From Streptomyces sp. NBC_00178 (GTDB lineage: Bacteria; Actinomycetota; Actinomycetes; Streptomycetales; Streptomycetaceae), in the NCBI RefSeq assembly GCF_036206005.1, contig NZ_CP108143.1:5299501-5363500 (forward strand): a stretch of DNA of 64,000 nt, in the 5' to 3' direction. Each line of letters begins with the position of its first letter. Within the stretch, counting starts at the first letter, position 1. Below the pieces are notes generated by a model. The model had not been told where the DNA came from and did no database searches. It saw nothing but the letters and a program-made list of their open reading frames with translations. This document shows positions 42,480 through 51,080 of this stretch, piece by piece. Both the position numbers and the translations under genes were made by a program.

Positions 42480-43586
42480 ATGCCTAAGCCCGGAGAACTC
42501 ACGTTTGTCGCGCCCCGCGGAGCCAAGCTGCCGCCGCGGCACCTCGCCGACCTCACACCCGACGAGCGCAAGGAAGCAGTCGCCGCGACCGGCGAGAAGG
42601 GCTTCCGTGCCAAGCAGCTGTCGCAGCACTACTTCACGCGGTACACGCACGACCCGGCCGAGTGGACCAACATCCCGGCCGGGTCGCGGGACAAGCTCGC
42701 CGAGGCGATGTTCCCCGACCTCATGTCGGTGATCCGTCACATCAGCACCGACGACGACACCACCCGCAAGACGCTCTGGAAGCTGCACGACGGGACGCTC
42801 GTCGAGTCCGTCCTCATGCGCTATCCGGACCGGGTGACCATGTGCATCTCGTCGCAGGCCGGGTGCGGCATGAACTGCCCGTTCTGCGCGACCGGGCAGG
42901 CCGGCCTCGACCGGAACCTGTCGACCGCCGAGATCGTGCACCAGATCGTGGACGGCATGCGCGCGCTGCGCGACGGCGAGGTCCCGGGCGGGCCGGCACG
43001 GCTGTCCAACATCGTGTTCATGGGCATGGGCGAGCCGCTGGCCAACTACAAGCGTGTGGTCGGGGCGATCCGGCGGCTGACGGACCCGGAGCCCGACGGC
43101 CTCGGGCTCTCGCAGCGCGGGATCACGGTGTCCACGGTCGGCCTCGTCCCCGCCATGCTGCGCTTCGCCGACGAGGGCTTCAAGTGCCGTCTCGCGGTCT
43201 CCCTGCACGCCCCGGACGACGAGCTGCGCGACACCCTCGTCCCCGTGAACACCCGCTGGAAGGTGCGCGAAGTCCTGGACGCCGCGTGGGAGTACGCCGA
43301 GAAGTCCGGCCGCCGCATCTCCATCGAGTACGCGCTGATCCGCGACATCAACGACCAGGCGTGGCGGGGCGACCGGCTGGGCCGACTGCTCAAGGGCAAG
43401 CGGGTCCACGTCAACCTCATCCCGCTGAACCCGACGCCGGGTTCCAAGTGGACCGCCTCGCGGCCCGAGGACGAGAAGGCGTTCGTGGAGGCCATCGCGG
43501 CCCACGGCGTGCCGGTCACCGTCCGGGACACCCGCGGCCAGGAGATCGACGGGGCCTGCGGTCAGCTGGCGGCCTCCGAGCGCTGA
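42480..43586 (+). CDS. rlmN: Dual-specificity 23S rRNA/tRNA methyltransferase RlmN
   Basis: This 368-residue radical-SAM enzyme methylates C2 of A2503 in 23S rRNA and A37 of some tRNAs. The [4Fe-4S] motif CGMNCPFC (CxxxCxxC) lies near residue 127. RKTLWKLHDG, NIVFMGMGEPLANYKRV and the late Cys in DTRGQEIDGACGQL complete the catalytic pair. ATG 42480 follows a perfect GGAGGA. Normal length. Confidence 0.97.
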   Translation: MPKPGELTFVAPRGAKLPPRHLADLTPDERKEAVAATGEKGFRAKQLSQHYFTRYTHDPAEWTNIPAGSRDKLAEAMFPDLMSVIRHISTDDDTTRKTLWKLHDGTLVESVLMRYPDRVTMCISSQAGCGMNCPFCATGQAGLDRNLSTAEIVHQIVDGMRALRDGEVPGGPARLSNIVFMGMGEPLANYKRVVGAIRRLTDPEPDGLGLSQRGITVSTVGLVPAMLRFADEGFKCRLAVSLHAPDDELRDTLVPVNTRWKVREVLDAAWEYAEKSGRRISIEYALIRDINDQAWRGDRLGRLLKGKRVHVNLIPLNPTPGSKWTASRPEDEKAFVEAIAAHGVPVTVRDTRGQEIDGACGQLAASER

Positions 43587-43703
43587 GGGGACCTCGGCCG
43601 GGCCCGGCGATGCCGGCCCGGCCCGCGGCTCCCCGTGCCGCCGCGGCTCCCGGTGATCCCGCCGGTGCCGGGCGGTGCCGCCGGTGTAGCCTGGTCCGAA
43701 AAT

Positions 43704-43816
43704 CAACTTCATATTCCGACAGGGGAGCGCCACAGCGCTGAGAGTGCGGCACCGAGGACAGGTCGGCCGCAGACCCTCTGAACCTCGCCCGGGTCATTCC
43801 GGGTAGGAAGTTCGGA
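43704..43816 (+). ncRNA. TPP riboswitch (THI element) controlling thiBPQ
   Basis: The conserved TPP aptamer signatures are present: GGGGAGCGCC (43722-43731), GCTGAGAGTGCGGC (43737-43750), ACCCTCTGAACCTC (43773-43786), CGGGTCATTCCGGGTAGGAAG (read as CGGGTCATT then CCGGGTAGGAAG, ending 43810). AACTTC near 43705 can pair with GAAGTT near 43808 as P1. Downstream, a hairpin at 43835-43863 (CCCGCTC/GAGCGGG) and CCTGG/CCAGG (43874-43889), which covers part of the Shine-Dalgarno AGGAGG (43887-43892), form a likely translation-controlling platform. Confidence 0.95.
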
Positions 43817-43897
43817 CCTTACTCAAGCTGTTGCGCCCTGCCCGCTCGCCGAGCGGGTGGGGCCGCGTCTCTTCCTGGTCATCTCCAGGAGGATCAC

Positions 43898-44992
43898 ATG
43901 AACACCACCACGAAGTACGCGGCCACGGCACTCGCCGCCGCGCTCGGCGTGTCCGTGCTCGCGGGCTGCGGAGGTGCCGACGACGGTGCCTCGGGCGGGG
44001 GAGCCGGGGGTTCCGAGACCGTCACGCTGGTCAGCCACGACTCGTTCAACGCCTCGGACGCCGTCCTGAAGGCGTTCACGAAGGAGACCGGCTACACGGT
44101 CAAGGTGCTCAAGAGCGGTGACGCCGGAGCGGCGCTCAACCAGGAGATCCTGACCAAGGGGTCCCCGCGCGGCGACGTGTTCTTCGGTGCCGACAACACG
44201 CTGCTCTCCCGCGCCCTCGACAACGGCCTGTTCACGCCGTACAAGGCCAAGGGCCTCGAACGGGTCGCGGCCGACACGCAGCTCGACGCCGGCAAGCACC
44301 GGGTCACGCCCGTCGACACGGGCGACATCTGCGTCAACTACGACAAGAAGTACTTCGCCGACAGGAAGCTCGACCCGCCGCAGTCCTTCGACGACCTGCT
44401 GAAGCCCGCGTACAGGAACCTCCTCGTCACCGAGAACGCCGCGACCTCCTCGCCCGGCCTCGGATTCCTCCTCGGTACCGTCGCCGCCCACGGCGAGACC
44501 GGTTACCAGGACTACTGGAAGAAGCTGAAGAGCAACGGCGTCAAGGTCGTCGACGGCTGGGAGCAGGCGTACAACGAGGAGTTCTCCGGCTCCGCGGGCG
44601 GGAAGAAGGCCAAGGCGGACCGGCCGCTCGTCGTCTCCTACGCCTCCAGCCCGCCCGTCGAGGTGCTGTACGCCGATCCGCAGCCCACCGAGGCCCCCAC
44701 CGGCGTGGCCACCGGCACGTGCTTCCGCCAGATCGAGTTCGCCGGCCTGCTGGACGGCGCGAAGAACGAGGCGGGCGGCAAGGCGCTGCTGGACTTCCTG
44801 ATCAGCAAGCGGTTCCAGGAGGACATGCCGTTGAACATGTTCGTGAACCCGGTGGCGAAGGACGCGAAGCTGCCGGAACTCTTCACGAAGTTCGGCGCCA
44901 CCGTGGACAAGCCCGCGACCGTGGCCCCGGAGAAGATCGCCGAGAACCGTGAGCAGTGGGTCCAGTCATGGTCCTCGCTCGTCGTGAAGTAA
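43898..44992 (+). CDS. thiB: Thiamine ABC transporter substrate-binding lipoprotein
   Basis: This 364-residue extracellular lipoprotein has a signal peptide with lipobox VLAGC (Cys at about residue 26) and a Gly/Ser linker. The TbpA/ThiB-type solute-binding fold follows (VTLVSHDSFNASDAVLKAFTKETGYTVKV, GDVFFGADNTLLSRAL, DICVNYDKKYF, SSPPVEVLYADP). It captures thiamine or TPP for import. The TPP riboswitch upstream confirms the substrate. ATG 43898 has AGGAGG about 6 bases upstream. Confidence 0.95.
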   Translation: MNTTTKYAATALAAALGVSVLAGCGGADDGASGGGAGGSETVTLVSHDSFNASDAVLKAFTKETGYTVKVLKSGDAGAALNQEILTKGSPRGDVFFGADNTLLSRALDNGLFTPYKAKGLERVAADTQLDAGKHRVTPVDTGDICVNYDKKYFADRKLDPPQSFDDLLKPAYRNLLVTENAATSSPGLGFLLGTVAAHGETGYQDYWKKLKSNGVKVVDGWEQAYNEEFSGSAGGKKAKADRPLVVSYASSPPVEVLYADPQPTEAPTGVATGTCFRQIEFAGLLDGAKNEAGGKALLDFLISKRFQEDMPLNMFVNPVAKDAKLPELFTKFGATVDKPATVAPEKIAENREQWVQSWSSLVVK

Positions 44993-46653
44993 CCGCGCCT
45001 CCCGCGTGGCGGGGGAACGCGGCGCGGTTCGGGCTGATGGCTCTGCCCGTCGCGTTCTTCGCGCTGTTCTTCGCCTACCCGGTCGCCGCGATCGTCGGCC
45101 GGGGGCTGAGGGCGGACGGGGTCTGGCGGTTCGGCCGCATCGGCGAGGTGCTGAGCCGGCCCGACATCCTGGACGTCCTGTGGTTCACCACCTGGCAGGC
45201 CCTCGCCTCGACGGCGCTGACCCTTCTGATCGCGCTGCCCGGCGCGTACGTCTTCGCCCGCTTCGACTTCCCGGGCAAGCAACTGCTGCGCGCGGTGGTG
45301 ACGGTGCCGTTCGTGCTGCCGACCGTCGTGGTCGGCACGGCGTTCCTGGCGCTGCTGGGACGCGGAGGGCTCCTCGACGAACTCTGGGGGGTACGGCTCG
45401 ACACCACGGTGTGGGCGATCCTGCTGGCCCACGTGTTCTTCAACTACGCCGTCGTCGTGCGGACGGTGGGCGGACTCTGGTCCCAGCTCGACCCCCGGCA
45501 GGAGGAGGCCGCCCGGGTGCTCGGCGCCGGACGTCTCGCCGCCTGGCGACGGGTGACCCTGCCCGCGCTCGCGCCCGCGGTGGCCGCCGCCGCGCTCATG
45601 GTCTTTCTCTTCACCTTCACCTCCTTCGGTGTCGTCCAGATCCTCGGCGGTCCGGCGTACTCCACCCTGGAGGTGGAGATCTACCGGCAGACCGCGCAGC
45701 TGCTCGACCTGCCGACGGCCGCCGTGCTCACCCTGGTGCAGTTCGCCGCGGTCGGCGGAATCCTCGCCGTCCACGCCTGGACCGTACGGCGCCGGGAGAC
45801 GGCCCTGAAACTGGTCGACCCTGCGCAGACCTCCCGGCCTCCCCGTGGCGCCGGGCAGCGGACCCTGCTGGGCGGAGTGCTGCTCAGCGTCCTCCTGCTC
45901 GTCCTGCTCCCGCTCGGCGTGCTCGTGGAACGCTCCCTGGACACCTCGGGCGGCTACGGGTTCGCCTTCTACCGCGCGCTGCAATCGGCCGACGCCAACG
46001 GCTCGACCTTCCTCGTGCCGCCGCTCGACGCCATCGGCAACTCCCTGCGCTACGCACTGGCCGCGACCGTCATCGCCCTGGTGATCGGCGGCCTCGCCGC
46101 CGCCGCGCTGACCAGGCGACGCGCGGGCCGGCTGGTACGGGGCTTCGACGCGCTGCTGATGCTGCCGCTCGGGGTCTCCGCGGTCACCGTCGGCTTCGGC
46201 TTCCTCATCACCCTCGACCGGCCGCCGCTGGATCTGCGTACGTCCTGGATCCTGGTCCCGCTCGCCCAGGCGCTGGTGGGCGTCCCCTTCGTCGTACGGA
46301 CGATGCTGCCCGTCCTGCGCGCGGTGGACGACCGGCTGCGCGAGGCCGCGGCCGTACTCGGTGCCTCGCCGCTGCGGGCGTGGCGGGAGGTCGACCTGCC
46401 GCTGGTCCGGCGGGCGGTGCTCGTGGCCTCGGGCTTCGCGTTCGCCGTGTCGCTCGGGGAGTTCGGCGCCACCGTGTTCATCGCCCGGCCCGACAACCCC
46501 ACCCTGCCGGTTGCCGTGGCCAGGCTGCTGGGACGTTCGGGCGAGCTCAACTACGGCCAGGCGATGGCGCTCAGCACGATCCTCATGCTCGTCTGCGCGG
46601 TGTCCCTGCTCGTGCTCGAACGAATCCGCACCGACCGATCCGGGGAGTTCTGA
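44968..46653 (+). CDS. thiP: Thiamine ABC transporter permease
   Basis: This 561-residue protein is a fused pair of permease domains with about twelve membrane helices. Both EAA loops are visible: EEAARVLGAGRLAAWRRVTLPALAPA (near 190) and REAAAVLGASPLRAWREVDLPLVRRA (near 465). ATG 44968 overlaps thiB by 25 bases; a GTG at 44956 is an alternative. It forms the membrane channel of ThiBPQ. Confidence 0.93.
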   Translation: MVLARREVTAPPAWRGNAARFGLMALPVAFFALFFAYPVAAIVGRGLRADGVWRFGRIGEVLSRPDILDVLWFTTWQALASTALTLLIALPGAYVFARFDFPGKQLLRAVVTVPFVLPTVVVGTAFLALLGRGGLLDELWGVRLDTTVWAILLAHVFFNYAVVVRTVGGLWSQLDPRQEEAARVLGAGRLAAWRRVTLPALAPAVAAAALMVFLFTFTSFGVVQILGGPAYSTLEVEIYRQTAQLLDLPTAAVLTLVQFAAVGGILAVHAWTVRRRETALKLVDPAQTSRPPRGAGQRTLLGGVLLSVLLLVLLPLGVLVERSLDTSGGYGFAFYRALQSADANGSTFLVPPLDAIGNSLRYALAATVIALVIGGLAAAALTRRRAGRLVRGFDALLMLPLGVSAVTVGFGFLITLDRPPLDLRTSWILVPLAQALVGVPFVVRTMLPVLRAVDDRLREAAAVLGASPLRAWREVDLPLVRRAVLVASGFAFAVSLGEFGATVFIARPDNPTLPVAVARLLGRSGELNYGQAMALSTILMLVCAVSLLVLERIRTDRSGEF

Positions 46654-47681
46654 TGATGCTGCACGTGGACGCGGCCACGGTCCGGTTCGGTGGGCGGACC
46701 GCGCTCGACGCCGTGGACCTGGAGGTCGCCGACCACGAGATCGTCTGCGTGCTGGGGCCGAGCGGCAGCGGGAAGTCGACGCTGCTGCGGGCCGTGGCCG
46801 GGCTCCAGCCCCTGGACGCGGGGCGGGTGCTCCTGGACGGCGCCGACCAGGCTCCGCTGCCGGTGCACCGGCGCGGGCTCGGCCTGATGTTCCAGGACCA
46901 CCAGCTGTTCCCGCACCGGGACGTCGGCGCGAACGTCGAGTTCGGGCTGCGGATGCACGGCGTACCCCGCGCCGAGCGCGAACGCCGGGCCGGGGAACTT
47001 CTGGACCTGGTCGGTCTGCCGGGCGCCGGCCGCCGGGCCGTCGCCTCGCTGTCCGGCGGCGAGCAGCAGCGGGTGGCCCTCGCCAGGGCACTGGCGCCCC
47101 GCCCCGGACTGCTGATGCTCGACGAGCCGCTGGGCCAGCTGGACCGCAGCCTGCGCGAACGCCTCGTCGTCGAACTGCGCACCCTCTTCGGCCGGCTGGG
47201 CACCACGGTGCTCGCCGTCACCCACGACCAGGGCGAGGCGTTCGCCCTCGCCGACCGGGTCGTGGTCATGCGCGACGGAAGGATCGCCCAGGAGGGCACC
47301 CCGCTGGAGGTCTGGCAGCGTCCCGCGTCCCCCTTCGTGGCCCGTTTCCTGGGCTTCGACAACCTGGTGGACGCGACGGTCACGGGCACGGTCGCCGATA
47401 CCGTCTGGGGGAAGGTCCCGGTACCCGACGGATCCCCTCAGGGCACATGCGAACTGCTGGTCCGGCCCGGCGGTGTCCGGCTGGGCGCCCCGCGCGACGG
47501 CCTGCGCTGCACGGCGGGCGTACGGACCTTCCGGGGCCACCACGTCAGCGTCGTCCTGCACCCCGACGAGGGGCCCGGCCTGGAGGCCGAGTGCGCCCTC
47601 GCGGACACCCCTGAGGAGGGGGCCGTGGTGGGGGTGACCTTCGACCCGGCGGAGACGGTGGTCCTGCCCCGGACCGGATAG
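46653..47681 (+). CDS. thiQ: Thiamine ABC transporter ATP-binding protein
   Basis: This 342-residue ABC ATPase has Walker A GPSGSGKSTLLRAV near 38, Q-loop LMFQDHQLFPHRDV, signature LSGGEQQRVALARAL, Walker B LLMLDEPLGQLD and switch TVLAVTHDQGEA. A C-terminal TOBE-like regulatory part begins near 245. ATG 46653 (or 46656) overlaps the thiP stop, and GGGGAG is at 46642-46647. Confidence 0.94.
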   Translation: MMLHVDAATVRFGGRTALDAVDLEVADHEIVCVLGPSGSGKSTLLRAVAGLQPLDAGRVLLDGADQAPLPVHRRGLGLMFQDHQLFPHRDVGANVEFGLRMHGVPRAERERRAGELLDLVGLPGAGRRAVASLSGGEQQRVALARALAPRPGLLMLDEPLGQLDRSLRERLVVELRTLFGRLGTTVLAVTHDQGEAFALADRVVVMRDGRIAQEGTPLEVWQRPASPFVARFLGFDNLVDATVTGTVADTVWGKVPVPDGSPQGTCELLVRPGGVRLGAPRDGLRCTAGVRTFRGHHVSVVLHPDEGPGLEAECALADTPEEGAVVGVTFDPAETVVLPRTG

Positions 47682-47687
47682 CGTGCC

Positions 47688-47713
47688 GCGCGCGGGGGAC
47701 CGGCCCCGCGCGC
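47688..47713 (+). terminator. Hairpin after thiQ
   Basis: GCGCGCGGGG (47688-47697) pairs with CCCCGCGCGC (47704-47713). No T-tract follows. Confidence 0.6.
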
Positions 47714-47804
47714 GCCGTCCAGGCACCGCGTGACCGGGTCTCCGAGGCCCGGACCGTCCCCGGGCACCTCGCCGGCCGGCGCGGTGGCGGCGCGGAACCC
47801 GGGA

Positions 47805-48938
47805 TCAGCTCCCGGCGGCAGCGTCCGTCAGCCGGGCCAGTGCCCCGGCGGCCTCGTCGACGGAGTCGACGAGCGCGATACGCGACTCCATCGCCCGGCC
47901 GGCCGCCAGGGCGCGCAGGAGCGGCCACGCGGGCAGCTTCTCCGTCCAGTGCGCGCGGTTCACCAGCACCATCGGGGTGGGCGCCGACCGTGACTCGTAG
48001 TAGTTCGGCGTCGCGTTGTCGAAGATCTCCTGCACCGTCCCCGCGGCGCCGGGCAGGAAGATCACACCGGCGGTCGAGCGGGCCAGCAGGCCGTCCTCGC
48101 GCACGGCGTTCGCGAAGTACTTGGCGATGTGGTCCGCGAAGGCGTTCGGCGGCTCGTGGCCGTAGAACCAGGTGGGCAGCGCGACCGAGGAACCGCCGTC
48201 GGGCCAGCGCTCGCGCACCGTGAACGCCGCCGAGGCCCAGTCGGTGACCGAAGGACTGAACGACGGGGCCGCGGCGAGGACTTCGCATGCCTTGAGTAGC
48301 ATCGCGTCGGAGTGCGGGGCGGCGTAGGCGCCGAGGTTGGCCGCCTCCATGGCGCCCGGCCCACCGCCCGTCGCCACGGTCAGACCGCTGCGGGCCAGCT
48401 CACGGCCGAGCACGGCGGCGCCCTGGTACTCGGCGGAGCCGCGCGCCATCGCGTGGCCGCCCATGACGCCCACCACCCGTGCGCCCGCGAGGTGTTCGTC
48501 CAGCGCGTCGGACACCGCGTCGTCGTGGAGGGCCCGCAGCATCGACGCGAAGACGTCGCCGTTCGACCTGGTCAGCTGGAACCAGCTGTACGCCCGCGCG
48601 TCCGGCGTCGAGGCGTAACCGCCTTCGGCCAGGCCCTCGTAGAGCGCTTCCGGGGTGTAGAGCAACCCGCGGTAGGGGTCGAACGGCAGACCCGGGACCG
48701 GAGGGAAGACGAAGGCACCGTCCGCCCGTATCTTCGCCTCCGCGCGCGGCGCCACGCGGCAGCCGAGGAACACCGCGCCGCGGGTGTCGGTCCTCAGCAG
48801 GGCGTCGCCCCGGTCCGACAGGTCGAGGGACTGGATGCGGTGTCCGGCCAGGGATCCGGCCGCGACCGCCCGGTCGAATGCGGTGAGCGTCTCGATCTCG
48901 ACGCCGGGTGCGTACGTACTCTCGTCCGAATTCTCCAC
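47805..48938 (-). CDS. LOG-family (Rossmann fold) protein
   Basis: This 377-residue protein has the LOG/lysine-decarboxylase-like fold in its second half: VVGVMGGHAMARGSAEYQGAAVLGRELARSGLTVATGGGPGAMEAANLGAYAA near 150-200, and VIFLPGAAGTVQEIFDN near 308. LOG enzymes release cytokinin-type bases from nucleoside monophosphates through GGGxxGxM and PGGxGTxxE. Here the second motif is PGAAGTVQE. The ~130-residue N-terminal part is not part of minimal LOG proteins. Function is uncertain. Confidence 0.85.
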   Translation of the reverse strand: MENSDESTYAPGVEIETLTAFDRAVAAGSLAGHRIQSLDLSDRGDALLRTDTRGAVFLGCRVAPRAEAKIRADGAFVFPPVPGLPFDPYRGLLYTPEALYEGLAEGGYASTPDARAYSWFQLTRSNGDVFASMLRALHDDAVSDALDEHLAGARVVGVMGGHAMARGSAEYQGAAVLGRELARSGLTVATGGGPGAMEAANLGAYAAPHSDAMLLKACEVLAAAPSFSPSVTDWASAAFTVRERWPDGGSSVALPTWFYGHEPPNAFADHIAKYFANAVREDGLLARSTAGVIFLPGAAGTVQEIFDNATPNYYESRSAPTPMVLVNRAHWTEKLPAWPLLRALAAGRAMESRIALVDSVDEAAGALARLTDAAAGS

Positions 48939-48972
48939 GTGGCCATGCTACGTACCGCCACGGCGGAGGAGG

Positions 48973-50136
48973 TCACTCCGTCAGAGGCAGGGCCGCCAGC
49001 TCCGCGACCGCCCAGGTCAGCGGGACGAAGATGGCGAGCAGTACCAGCGCGCGCAGGGCGGCGGCGCTGCGGAGCGCGGAGGCGGGCGCGCCGAGGCGCA
49101 ACAGGGTCCCGGCGGTACGCGCGCGCGCCTGCCTGGCTTCCAGAGCCGAGGTCAGGAGCGTCGCCGTGGTGCAGCCGATGACGAGGACCGCGCCGAGCGC
49201 GGTGAGCGGACCGAAGGGCCGGGGACCGCCGGTGTACAGCACGGATGCGGCGACCACCCCGGACACCACCGCGCAGAGGATGCCCAGCGGGCGGCCGACC
49301 CGCGTCGCCTCGTCCATCAGGACACGGCCCGCCAGCAGGCGCACGGCCCCGGGGCGCACGGCCTGGAGCAGCCGCCCGCACAGATGGGTGAGACCCGGAC
49401 CCGCCATGGCCAGGCCGACCGCCGTGAGGACCCAGCCCACGAGCACGGCCGCCGGGGTTGAGTCCAGCCGGCCGGGCAGCGGGAGGGGGCCGGCCGCCGA
49501 GCCGCGGCTCGCGTAGGCCTCCACCGCGAGACCGGCCGCGGTCAGCGCCACGCCCCAGGGCAGGCCCGTCGGCGCCGGCGCGGGGGCGAGTTCCGCCTCG
49601 GCCTCCTGGGCCTCGGAGGGCGCCACCGGCCGGGAGCGTACGGCGAATCCGCTCGCCGCCGAAGCGGCCAGGGGGACCACGGCCAGCAGCACAACGACCG
49701 CGGCGAGCGGCAGGGAGGTGCCCGCGCCCAGGAACTCGGCGGCACCTCCGTCGAACGGCAGCCCGCTGAGGTCCCCGCGCAGGTGCAGGAAGAAGAGGAG
49801 GGCCACCATCGAGCCCAGCGTGGTGGACACGGCGGTGGACACGGCGGCGAGCGCCGCCAGCCGCACCGGACCCAGACCCGCGGCGAAGAGCCCGGGGCGC
49901 GGGCGGGTGCTCGGATCGGTACGGGCCACGGCGACGGCGAACTGCACGGTCGCGGCCAGCGGTACCGCGCACCACAGCAGCCGCAGGACGGAACTCGACG
50001 CGTCCGCCGGGTGCCCGGACGCGTATCCGAGGGTGCACAGCAGCAGGAATCCGACCCCGGCCGACGCGGCGGCGAGGACCAGCCGCCGCATCAGGACCAG
50101 GGGGTGCGATCCACGGGTCAGACGGAGAGCGAGCAC
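48973..50136 (-). CDS. Polytopic membrane protein, partner of the ABC ATPase upstream
   Basis: This 387-residue protein has about eight to ten hydrophobic helices (VLAAASAGVGFLLLCTLGYA, RLLWCAVPLAATVQFAVAVA, PLAAVVVLLAVVPLAASAAS, LVLLAIFVPLTWAVAELAAL). It has none of the known permease EAA motifs, and the organisation resembles FtsX/MacB-type permeases only loosely. GTG 50136 lies 19 bases within the ATPase gene end (50118), so the two are coupled. Substrate is unknown; export of a lipid or peptide is a guess. Confidence 0.8.
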   Translation of the reverse strand: MLALRLTRGSHPLVLMRRLVLAAASAGVGFLLLCTLGYASGHPADASSSVLRLLWCAVPLAATVQFAVAVARTDPSTRPRPGLFAAGLGPVRLAALAAVSTAVSTTLGSMVALLFFLHLRGDLSGLPFDGGAAEFLGAGTSLPLAAVVVLLAVVPLAASAASGFAVRSRPVAPSEAQEAEAELAPAPAPTGLPWGVALTAAGLAVEAYASRGSAAGPLPLPGRLDSTPAAVLVGWVLTAVGLAMAGPGLTHLCGRLLQAVRPGAVRLLAGRVLMDEATRVGRPLGILCAVVSGVVAASVLYTGGPRPFGPLTALGAVLVIGCTTATLLTSALEARQARARTAGTLLRLGAPASALRSAAALRALVLLAIFVPLTWAVAELAALPLTE

Positions 50137-50888
50137 GCCGAGCGGCCTTCCGGGTCGGACGCGGCGGGCAGGGCGGTGGTGTTGACGCGGCGGCCGTCCA
50201 GCAGACCGACGACGCGGTCGGCGAGCGCGGCGATCTCGGCGTCGTGCGTGGCGAGGACGACGGTGATGCCGTGCGACCGGGCCGCCGTGGTGAGGGTGCG
50301 CAGCAGCTGTGCGCGTTCGGCGTGGTGCAGCGACGCCGTCGGCTCGTCGGCGAAGATCACGGAGGGCGACGCCGTCAGGGCGCGCGCCACCGAGATGCGC
50401 TGGCGCTGCGCCTGAAGCAGCGCGTGAGGACGCTTCTTGGCGAGCGGGCCGATGTCCAGCCGTTCCAGCCACTCGGCGGCTGCCTTCTTCGCGGCGCGGT
50501 GCGACACGCCCTGCAGCAGCAGCGGGAGGGCGGCGTTCTCCCAGGTGGTCAGCTCCGGTACGAGCTGGGGCTCGGCGCCGATCCAGCCGAACCGCTCGCG
50601 GCGCAGCCGCTCGCGCATCCGGGGGCCCATGGTGTGCACGGGGACGCTGTTGAACCACACCTCGCCCTGCTCGGGCACCAACTGACCCGACAGGCAGTGC
50701 AGCAGGGTGGTCTTCCCGCTCCCGCGCGGGCCGGTGACGGCGAGGATCTCGCCGTCCCGGACACCGATGGACACACCGGACAGCCCCGGGGATCCGTTGT
50801 GGGAGTGGTGCAGGGAACGTCCCCAGATCACGTCGTTGTCGGGCGGGGCCACCATGGCGTACACCTCGGTTCGGATCGGATTTCCCAT
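50118..50888 (-). CDS. ABC transporter ATP-binding protein with altered signature motif
   Basis: This 256-residue protein has Walker A VTGPRGSGKTTLLHCL near 53, Q-loop AEPQLVPELTTWEN, Walker B VIFADEPTASLHHAE and H-loop VVLATHD. The signature normally LSGGQ reads LLQAQRQRISVARAL, lacking both glycines. LolD/MacB-like in length. The start may be ATG 50888 or 50855 (MVAPPDND). It is translationally coupled to the membrane partner. With a missing LSGGQ the ATPase could be impaired or unusual. Confidence 0.87.
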   Translation of the reverse strand: MGNPIRTEVYAMVAPPDNDVIWGRSLHHSHNGSPGLSGVSIGVRDGEILAVTGPRGSGKTTLLHCLSGQLVPEQGEVWFNSVPVHTMGPRMRERLRRERFGWIGAEPQLVPELTTWENAALPLLLQGVSHRAAKKAAAEWLERLDIGPLAKKRPHALLQAQRQRISVARALTASPSVIFADEPTASLHHAERAQLLRTLTTAARSHGITVVLATHDAEIAALADRVVGLLDGRRVNTTALPAASDPEGRSACSLSV

Positions 50889-50979
50889 TGCCCCGTACGG
50901 GGGAACGAATACAACGAGAACGAAGCCGTTCGGTCACTCGGCACGCTAGGCAGCCCGATCGGAGTGTCGGGACAGCACA

Positions 50980-51025
50980 CGGCCCGGATGCGCCCCTTCT
51001 CACTCGAAAGGGTGCATCCGGGCCG
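50980..51025 (-). terminator. Terminator after the aminotransferase gene
   Basis: CGGCCCGGATGC (50980-50991) pairs perfectly with GCATCCGGGCCG (51014-51025), extended inside by CCCTT/AAGGG. It lies downstream of the leftward aminotransferase gene. Confidence 0.75.
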
Positions 51026-51080
51026 CGTAGAGCGTATGAGATGACTTCCGGAGGGGTGTTCCCCGTGTCCCGGACGTCGG

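Noticed and set aside
45006..47681. Possible fused permease-ATPase protein of 891 residues
   Set aside because: The part before 46653 is a shifted frame of thiP. The true ThiQ starts at the ATG near 46653 with a Shine-Dalgarno.
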